Assembly: GCF_900112025.1 (NCBI RefSeq)
Contig: NZ_FOKL01000002.1
Span: 1 to 64,000, forward strand
DNA: 64,000 nucleotides
Origin: Janthinobacterium sp. 344
GTDB lineage: Bacteria > Pseudomonadota > Gammaproteobacteria > Burkholderiales > Burkholderiaceae_D
Direction: 5' to 3'
The notes under the pieces: model-generated
Databases searched by the model: none
Seen by the model: the letters and a program-made list of their open reading frames with translations, nothing else
What the model was told of the DNA's origin: nothing
Made by a program: the position numbers and the translations under genes
In this document: piece after piece, positions 58,641 through 64,000 of the stretch
Layout: every line of letters starts with the position of its first letter
Position numbering within the stretch: the stretch's first letter is position 1

Positions 58641-59866
58641 ATCAGGGTAAATTGCATCACGTCCGTATTATGTGCCTCGAAGGCGGCCTCGCAATACGCC
58701 AGGTAAAACTCCCAGGTCAGCAGGAAGCGGCCATCGAAGCCCTGCCGTTCCAGCGCCACGCGCTGGGCCAGGAAACTGGCGCGCCACTGGCGCAAGGTTT
58801 CCGCATAGTCGAGGCCGAAGCTGAAGGCGTCCACCACGCGCAATCCTTGCGCCTCGGCGGCGCGGCGAAATTCGGCCGGCGAAGGGAGCATGCCGCCTGG
58901 AAAAATGTACTGCTGAATGAAATCCGTGCTCTTGCTGTAGCGCTCGAACAATTCATCGGCGATGACGATGGTCTGGATGCAGGCGCGGCCGCCCCGCTTC
59001 AGGTTGCGCGCCACGCAGGCGAAATAGCCGGGCCAGTAGCGTTGTCCCACGGCTTCGAACATCTCGATCGAGGCGATGGCGTCATACTGGCCGGCGCTGT
59101 CGCGGTAGTCGCACAGCTGCAGATCGGCCTGCGCTGCCAGCCCGGCAGCCTGCAGGCGCTGGCGCGCATACGCGAGTTGCTCGGTGGACAGGGTCAAACC
59201 CGTCACGTGGGCGCCGTGATCGCGCGCCGCCGTTTCCGCGAAACCGCCCCAGCCGCAGCCGATTTCCAGCACGCGCGCAGCGGGCGGCAGTTGCAGCTGG
59301 CCGGCGATGCGCGCATATTTCGCCCCTTGCGCCTGCTCCAGGCTGGCGCCCTGGGAAAACAGGGCGCTCGAATACGTCATCGACGGGTCCAGCCACAGCT
59401 GGTAAAAGGCATTGCCGATGTCGTAATGGGCGTGGATATTCTTCTTGCTGCCCGCGCGCGAATTGCGGTTGAGCAAGTGACGGGCCTTGTAGATCAAATT
59501 GCCCCACCAGTTGCCGTAGATCAGCGATTCGATCTGCGCGCGGTTGCGTATCATCAATTCGATCAAGCCCGGCAAATTGTCCGTGCGCCAGTCGCCCGCG
59601 ATAAACGTTTCCGCAAAGCCGATGTCCCCCGAGCGCAACACGGCCGCACACAGGCGCCAGTTGTGCAAGTCCAGGGTGACAGGCGTGCCCCCGTCGCCAT
59701 ACAGCAGGACGCTGCCGTCTGGCGTGCGCAGGCGCAAGGCACCGTATTGCAGCTTGTGCAGCAGGCGCAGGATCATGCGCGCCGCAGCGGGCATGTCCAG
59801 ATGCGTGTGATCGGAATAAGCGCTGGCGCGCGCCTGCAAGCCGGTCGGCAGGGAATCGGAGCTCAT
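58631..59866 (-). CDS. cfa: Cyclopropane-fatty-acyl-phospholipid synthase-like methyltransferase
   Basis: This enzyme family uses SAM to add a methylene or methyl group to unsaturated acyl chains of membrane phospholipids. From ATG 59866 it is 411 residues. NIHAHYDIGNAFYQLWLDPSMTYSSALF and the SAM motif VLEIGCGWGGFAETAA are present, followed by IEMFEAVGQRYW and FIQQYIFPGGMLPS. Relatives in similar operons make furan or methyl-branched fatty acids and not cyclopropanes, so the product should be regarded as open. Overlaps DUF1365 by ATGA. Confidence 0.9.
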   Translation of the reverse strand: MSSDSLPTGLQARASAYSDHTHLDMPAAARMILRLLHKLQYGALRLRTPDGSVLLYGDGGTPVTLDLHNWRLCAAVLRSGDIGFAETFIAGDWRTDNLPGLIELMIRNRAQIESLIYGNWWGNLIYKARHLLNRNSRAGSKKNIHAHYDIGNAFYQLWLDPSMTYSSALFSQGASLEQAQGAKYARIAGQLQLPPAARVLEIGCGWGGFAETAARDHGAHVTGLTLSTEQLAYARQRLQAAGLAAQADLQLCDYRDSAGQYDAIASIEMFEAVGQRYWPGYFACVARNLKRGGRACIQTIVIADELFERYSKSTDFIQQYIFPGGMLPSPAEFRRAAEAQGLRVVDAFSFGLDYAETLRQWRASFLAQRVALERQGFDGRFLLTWEFYLAYCEAAFEAHNTDVMQFTLIKE

Positions 59867-60660
59867 CGGGACACCTTTTCTTGTGGGGGGAGGGGTTTGC
59901 TGAAAAACGGCACGCGGCGCAGCCACAGGCGCAAGGCTTGCCAGTGGATGCGCGCCATCACGCCAAAGGTCATCAGGGGATAGCGCAGCAAGGCGTGCGC
60001 GATGACGGCGTCGCGCAGGGGCCGCGCAGTGCCGGACAGGCTCGTCTGCAGCAACGGACCGTCCAGGTCGTCGTAATCGACCTTGGCCAAGTGGCGCTCG
60101 CCGGCCTTGTCACTGTTGCGCAGGAAACGGAAGCGGTACTGCCCTTCCACCTTGCAAAACGGCGAGACGTGGAAAATCTTCTTGGCGCGCAGCTCGCTGC
60201 CATAGGCGATCGGCGCGCCGTGGTCGAGCAGGTACAGATGGCGTTCGCCAAAGGTATTGCGCACATCGCACAGCACGGCGCGCAGCGCGCCATCGGGACG
60301 GTGGCAAAACCAGAAACTCACGGGGTTGAAGACATAGCCAAACATGCGCGGCATGGTTTGCAGCCAGATTTCGCCACTGGCATCCGTCACCCCATGCTGG
60401 CGCAGCACGCCATCGATCCACTCCAGCAGCGGCGTCGCGCCATCGCCATGGTCGCTGTCGCGGAAGGACAGCGCGTTGGCGCGGTTGCGCGAGATCAGCC
60501 GGGCGGGGAAATCCTGCGCGCCCATGCTGCGCAAGGGCAGGCGCAGATAAAACATGCCGTAACTGAAGGCATGCGCGCGCGGACGCTGCCGCGCATGGCG
60601 CACCAGTCCCAGGCACAGCTGGGGCTGCGCCAGGGCCGGTTGCGCCGGATCACGCGGCAT
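59863..60660 (-). CDS. DUF1365 protein
   Basis: The 265-residue product from ATG 60660 (GGAG 8 nt upstream; overlaps the oxidoreductase by 11 nt) has the family's RHARQRPRAHAFSYGMFYLRLPL, MPRMFGYVFNPVSFWFCH and VSPFCKVEGQYRFRF motifs. DUF1365 (COG3496) is almost always next to a Cfa-like enzyme and an FAD oxidoreductase and is thought to act on acyl chains, but its reaction is unknown. Confidence 0.88.
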   Translation of the reverse strand: MPRDPAQPALAQPQLCLGLVRHARQRPRAHAFSYGMFYLRLPLRSMGAQDFPARLISRNRANALSFRDSDHGDGATPLLEWIDGVLRQHGVTDASGEIWLQTMPRMFGYVFNPVSFWFCHRPDGALRAVLCDVRNTFGERHLYLLDHGAPIAYGSELRAKKIFHVSPFCKVEGQYRFRFLRNSDKAGERHLAKVDYDDLDGPLLQTSLSGTARPLRDAVIAHALLRYPLMTFGVMARIHWQALRLWLRRVPFFSKPLPPQEKVSR

Positions 60661-61960
60661 GGCCCAGCTCCGCCGCCGCCATGCCATTGAGCACTTGTGC
60701 CACGGCCAGGCCCGACTTCAAGCCATCTTCATGGAAACCGTAACCCGTCCAGGCACCCGCGAACCACGTATGCTGCGCGCCCTGGAAACCGGCCAGGCGC
60801 GCCTGGGCGGCAATGGCCGCGCCATCGAACACGGGGTGGGCATAGGAAAACTCGTCGATGATGGACGCCGGGGCGGGCTCGTCGAGCGGATTGAGCGAGA
60901 CGATGACCGGCGTGGCGAACGGCAAGGGCTGCAACTGGTTCAGCAGATAATGCACGCACACTTGCGGCGCCTCGCCTTCCGCGGCCGGCCGGCCCTGGTA
61001 ATTCCAGGCCGACCACGCCTTGCGCCGCAGCGGCAGGCAGGACGCATCCGTATGCAGCACGGCCCGGTTCGGCTGGTAGCGCACGGCTTCGAGCACGGAG
61101 CGCTCGTCGTCGCGCAAGTCTGTCAGCAGGGCCAGCGACTGGTCGCTATGACAGGCCAGCACGACATGGTCGACATGCTCGATGCCGGCCGCCGTGTGCA
61201 GCTCGACCATGCGCGCACCGCCGTGCGGCTGGCGGCGCACGCCCAGCACGGGGCAGGCCAGGCGCTGCTGCGGAATGCCCGCCAGCAATTTCTTCACATA
61301 CTCGCGCGAGCCGCCGCGCACCGTGCGCCACTGGGGCCGGTCACTGACCTGCAGCAAGCCATGGTTGTGGCAAAAGCGGATGAAGGTGGCCAGCGGAAAA
61401 GCCAGCATCTGGCGCGCCGGGCACGACCAGATGCAGGCAGCCATCGGCAACAGATACCAGTGGCGGAATTCGTCGCCATAATTGTGCAGGTCGAGGAATT
61501 CGCCCAGCGACATGGCCGGCGCCGGCAAGCTCGCCATGGCCAGGGCGCTGGCCTGGCGGTTGAAACGCAGGATGTCGCGCAACATGCGCAGGAAGGCGGG
61601 ACGCAGCAGGTTGCTGCGCTGCGTGAACACGGTATCGAAATTGGCGCCCGCCCATTCCAGCACGCGGGCATCGGACGCGGTACCCAGCGGCATTTTCACG
61701 GAAAACGACATGTCGCTGTCGGCCGCCTCGACACCGAGTTCATCGAACAGTTGCACCAGATTCGGATAGGTGGTGTGGTTAAACACGAGAAAGCCCGTAT
61801 CGACGCCATGCGTGACGCCATCGAGCGTGACATCGACCGTATGGCTGTGGCCGCCGAAATATTCCCCTGCCTCGTACAGCGTGACGTCCTGGCCCGCCTG
61901 CGCCAGCCGATAGGCACACGACAGTCCTGCGATTCCTGCTCCGACGACGGCAATTTTCAT
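60650..61960 (-). CDS. FAD/NAD(P)-binding oxidoreductase (COG2907-like)
   Basis: The 436-residue flavoprotein begins with the Rossmann motif IAVVGAGIAGLSCAYRLAQAGQDVTLYEAGEYFGGHS. It has VDTGFLVFNHTTYPNLVQLFDELG and a C-terminal FAGAWTGYGFHEDGLKSGL, typical of amine-oxidase-like flavoenzymes (desaturase/oxidase type). It is the first gene of the operon, 2 kb of co-oriented overlapping genes following. It probably oxidises or desaturates acyl chains together with the DUF1365 and Cfa-like proteins (inference). Confidence 0.9.
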   Translation of the reverse strand: MKIAVVGAGIAGLSCAYRLAQAGQDVTLYEAGEYFGGHSHTVDVTLDGVTHGVDTGFLVFNHTTYPNLVQLFDELGVEAADSDMSFSVKMPLGTASDARVLEWAGANFDTVFTQRSNLLRPAFLRMLRDILRFNRQASALAMASLPAPAMSLGEFLDLHNYGDEFRHWYLLPMAACIWSCPARQMLAFPLATFIRFCHNHGLLQVSDRPQWRTVRGGSREYVKKLLAGIPQQRLACPVLGVRRQPHGGARMVELHTAAGIEHVDHVVLACHSDQSLALLTDLRDDERSVLEAVRYQPNRAVLHTDASCLPLRRKAWSAWNYQGRPAAEGEAPQVCVHYLLNQLQPLPFATPVIVSLNPLDEPAPASIIDEFSYAHPVFDGAAIAAQARLAGFQGAQHTWFAGAWTGYGFHEDGLKSGLAVAQVLNGMAAAELGHAA

Positions 61961-61978
61961 GAATGCACCTGTGTTAAG

Positions 61979-61993
61979 TTTGTCCTGGACAAA
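61979..61993. promoter_or_regulatory. Perfect 15-bp palindrome, candidate operator
   Basis: TTTGTCC-T-GGACAAA (7+1+7) lies roughly +7 to +21 relative to the predicted start of the lipid operon, where a bound repressor would block transcription. The divergent MerR/CarH-like protein is the obvious candidate binder. Confidence 0.6.
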
Positions 61994-62006
61994 ACGAGCC
62001 TCATGG

Positions 62007-62035
62007 ATAATCGATGAAATATTGATTTATGTCAA
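62007..62035 (-). promoter_or_regulatory. Predicted promoter of the lipid operon
   Basis: On the minus strand perfect -35 TTGACA (62030-62035), 17-bp spacer and -10 GATTAT (62007-62012). Leader to the oxidoreductase ATG is about 40 nt. Confidence 0.65.
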
Positions 62036-62095
62036 TGAGCGCCCACGGCCGTTCACAAACTTATACGTCGGCAATTTCCAATCGGATTCAGCTAT

Positions 62096-62124
62096 TTGGT
62101 ACGGGGCAGCGGAAGGCGTAAAAT
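62096..62124 (+). promoter_or_regulatory. Predicted promoter of the MerR/CarH-like regulator
   Basis: TTGGTA (62096-62101), 17-bp spacer, TAAAAT (62119-62124). It puts transcription start near 62131 and so supports translation from ATG 62166 over the upstream in-frame ATG at 62127. Confidence 0.65.
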
Positions 62125-62165
62125 GCATGCCACGTTCTTCTGCAAGCGAGCAAAGCCCCCCTGGT

Positions 62166-63107
62166 ATGGATACTGACCTGCAACCCTCTCCCGCCTTCAG
62201 CATCAGCGATGTCGAACGCGACACCGGGCTGGCCAAGGAAACCTTGCGTGTCTGGGAGCGCCGCTACGCCTTTCCCCAGCCGCAGCGCGACGCCTTTGGC
62301 GAGCGCAGCTATCCTGCCGAGCAGGTGCAAAAACTGCGCATGGTCAAGCGCTTGCTGGACCTGGGTTTTCGTCCCGGGAAAATCATGCAGCACAGCACCG
62401 CCCAGTTGCAGCAACTGGCCGGCACGGGCCCCAGCGCGCCCGGGCGGGCACCGGCGCAACTGGAGCATTACCTGGCCCTGTGCCGCGGCCACCGGATGGC
62501 GGAACTGGGCGGCGCCTTGCGCCAGGCGCTGGCGGTGCTGGGCCTGAAGGCCTTCACCATCGACGTCATCGCCCCCCTCACCGGCATGGTGGGCGAAGCG
62601 TGGGCCTGCGGCGAGCTGGCCGTGTATGAAGAACACCTGTATAGCGAAACCCTGCAGACGGTGATGCGCCATGCGATTTTTTCCATGCCGCAAGCGAGCA
62701 GCCCCAGCACCCGCACGCCGCGCATCGTCCTGAGCACCCTGCCGCAGGAGCGCCATGGCCTGGGCCTGCTGATGGCCGAGGCGCTGTGCGTGGCGGCCGG
62801 CGCGCAGTGCATGTCGCTGGGGGTGGAAACGCCGCTGACCGATATCGTCGCGGCCGCCCGCGCGCAGCGGGCCGATATCGTGGCGCTGTCGTTTTCCAGC
62901 GCCAGCAAGGAACGGCAAACGCGCGACAGCCTGCAGCAGCTGCATGCGAGCCTGGCGCCCGGCATGGAACTGTGGGCCGGCGGACGCAGCCCTGCCCTGG
63001 CGCGCCGTCCGCCGGCGTTTTTGCACGTGCTGGACTTGCGCCAGGTCGAGGAAAGCATCGCCGACTGGCGCCGCCGGCATCAGGCCGACGCCTTGCAAAC
63101 GCATTAA
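62166..63107 (+). CDS. MerR-family regulator with CarH/LitR-type cobalamin-binding domain
   Basis: The 313-residue protein has an N-terminal MerR helix-turn-helix (FSISDVERDTGLAKETLRVWERRY, residues 11-34), a four-helix region and a C-terminal B12-binding Rossmann domain (about 186-305). Two signatures of CarH-type photoreceptors are intact: W-x9-EH (Trp146, Glu156, His157) and E-x-H-x-x-G (Glu195, His197, Gly200), where His is the lower cobalt ligand. In CarH, adenosylcobalamin-bound tetramers repress in the dark and light releases them. The residue right after Trp146 is Ala, while the T. thermophilus protein has a His there. ATG 62166 was chosen from the promoter position; its ribosome-binding site is weak. 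Confidence 0.87.
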   Translation: MDTDLQPSPAFSISDVERDTGLAKETLRVWERRYAFPQPQRDAFGERSYPAEQVQKLRMVKRLLDLGFRPGKIMQHSTAQLQQLAGTGPSAPGRAPAQLEHYLALCRGHRMAELGGALRQALAVLGLKAFTIDVIAPLTGMVGEAWACGELAVYEEHLYSETLQTVMRHAIFSMPQASSPSTRTPRIVLSTLPQERHGLGLLMAEALCVAAGAQCMSLGVETPLTDIVAAARAQRADIVALSFSSASKERQTRDSLQQLHASLAPGMELWAGGRSPALARRPPAFLHVLDLRQVEESIADWRRRHQADALQTH

Positions 63108-63261
63108 ACGCGCTGGAACTGCGGCGATCTCCGTGGATACCTGCGCAATGTTGCCAATCGAACAGTAAAGCATGAAGCGCCGGGCGCGCTCTGGTAGAAT
63201 AGCCGGATCAACAGTGTCCGGCGCCGCCGGGCCTAAGGTCAGCACCCGCCACCACATATCC

Positions 63262-64000
63262 ATGTTTAGTTTCTTCAAGAAAAAACCCGTCGCCCCCGAG
63301 GCCACGCCAGCCGAGTCCCTCGTCCCCCCCGCCGCCACGCCGCCTGCCGCACCCGCATCGGCGCCGTCAGCCGCTCCCTTGAGCGGCGCGCCGGCCGAAC
63401 TGGTGCCCGTGATCGTGGCCGCCGAACCCGAGAAAAAATCGTGGATGACGCGCCTGAAGGCGGGCCTGTCGAAAACCTCGAATACCTTGTCCGTGCTGTT
63501 TGTCGGCGCGAAGATCGACGACGCCCTGTACGAAGAGCTGGAAGCGGCGCTGCTGATGTCCGACGCGGGCATCGACGCCACCGAATTCCTGCTCACGGAA
63601 CTGAAGAAAAAGGTCAAGGAAGACAAGCTGCTCGACGCCGCCGCCGTCAAGGCCGCCTTGAAAGTGCTGCTCATCGAGCTGCTCTTGCCGCTGGAAAAGC
63701 GCTTCGAGCTGGGCCGCCACAAGCCGCTGGTGATGATGATTTCCGGCGTGAATGGCGCCGGCAAGACCACCACCATCGGCAAGCTGGCCAAGCACATGCA
63801 GTCGAACCAGCAGTCCGTGCTGCTGGCCGCGGGCGACACCTTCCGCGCCGCCGCGCGCGAGCAGCTGATGGTGTGGGGCGAGCGCAACAATGTGACCGTG
63901 ATTTCGCAGGAATCGGGCGATCCGGCCGCCGTGGCCTACGACTCGGTGCAGTCGGCCAAGGCGCGCGGCATCGACGTGGTGATGGTCGACACGGCGGGCC
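63262..64000 (+). CDS. ftsY: Signal recognition particle receptor FtsY (partial, runs off window)
   Basis: FtsY docks SRP-ribosome complexes at the membrane. From ATG 63262 there are 246 codons before the window ends. It opens MFSFFKKKP with an Ala/Pro-rich A domain. The N domain and the G domain of the SRP GTPase follow: G1 ISGVNGAGKTTTIGKLA, then GDTFRAAAREQL and VMVDTAG at the edge. A TAGAAT -10-like sequence lies at 63195-63200 without a clear -35. Confidence 0.95.
   Translation, partial: MFSFFKKKPVAPEATPAESLVPPAATPPAAPASAPSAAPLSGAPAELVPVIVAAEPEKKSWMTRLKAGLSKTSNTLSVLFVGAKIDDALYEELEAALLMSDAGIDATEFLLTELKKKVKEDKLLDAAAVKAALKVLLIELLLPLEKRFELGRHKPLVMMISGVNGAGKTTTIGKLAKHMQSNQQSVLLAAGDTFRAAAREQLMVWGERNNVTVISQESGDPAAVAYDSVQSAKARGIDVVMVDTAG

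Noticed and set aside
58631-59866. Calling the Cfa-like enzyme a true cyclopropane synthase
   Set aside because: The operon context (FAD oxidoreductase, DUF1365) fits other acyl-chain methylations at least as well, so the product is left open.
62088-63890. 600-codon minus-strand open frame opposite the CarH-like regulator and ftsY
   Set aside because: Both plus-strand genes are certain from motifs; the antisense frame is compositional.

Overview
The window looks like chromosome from a high-GC betaproteobacterium of the Burkholderiales. The family is probably Oxalobacteraceae, resembling Janthinobacterium, Duganella or Massilia. This is inferred from protein character and gene order (pilC-pilD-coaE-zapD-yacG; argJ-DUF815-mutT; secA-dciA-lpxC; a full dcw cluster) and not from any database search. 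I see no prophage, insertion sequence or CRISPR array. Nearly all sequence is gene-dense and single-copy.

Layout. (1) 1-320: promoter and boxA-containing leader of an rRNA operon reading off the left edge. (2) 401-13311: a cobalamin salvage, late-synthesis and uptake locus. cobT-cobS-cobC come first, then a cobalamin riboswitch, then btuB-btuC-btuD-cobO-cobU-cbiB-cobD-btuF-btuF-like-cobQ, mostly with overlapping start and stop codons. (3) 13426-31709: a DHA2-type MFS pump, pilC/pilD, coaE, zapD, yacG, a small PIN-toxin/antitoxin pair, argJ-DUF815-mutT, a lipoprotein hydrolase, secA, dciA, lpxC, an EamA permease, a divergent XRE regulator/methyltransferase pair, two REP-like palindromes and a peroxiredoxin. 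(4) 31934-49339: the division and cell wall (dcw) cluster on the minus strand, mraZ-rsmH-ftsL-ftsI-murE-murF-mraY-murD-ftsW-murG-murC-ddlB-ftsQ-ftsA-ftsZ, led by four 10-bp-spaced MraZ boxes. (5) 49784-54300: RNase P RNA, an orphan ThDP-dependent enzyme, a small secreted protein and a general porin. (6) 55009-63107: an eight-gene, translationally coupled minus-strand operon (FAD oxidoreductase, DUF1365, cyclopropane-fatty-acid-synthase-like enzyme, chalcone-isomerase-like, MFS, DUF3833 lipoprotein, SDR, SnoaL-like), divergent from a MerR-type regulator carrying the cobalamin-binding signatures of CarH/LitR photoreceptors. (7) 63262-end: the start of ftsY.

The most interesting part is region 6. 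A B12-type light sensor candidate sits back-to-back with a membrane-lipid modification operon, with both promoters readable and a perfect 15-bp palindrome just after the operon's predicted start point. Region 2 of the same window would supply the adenosylcobalamin such a sensor needs. Other points worth checking are a second BtuF-like protein without a signal peptide, a PIN toxin with its catalytic Glu replaced, an operator filling the spacer of a promoter, and a 15-bp tandem duplication that doubles a ribosome-binding site and start codon.
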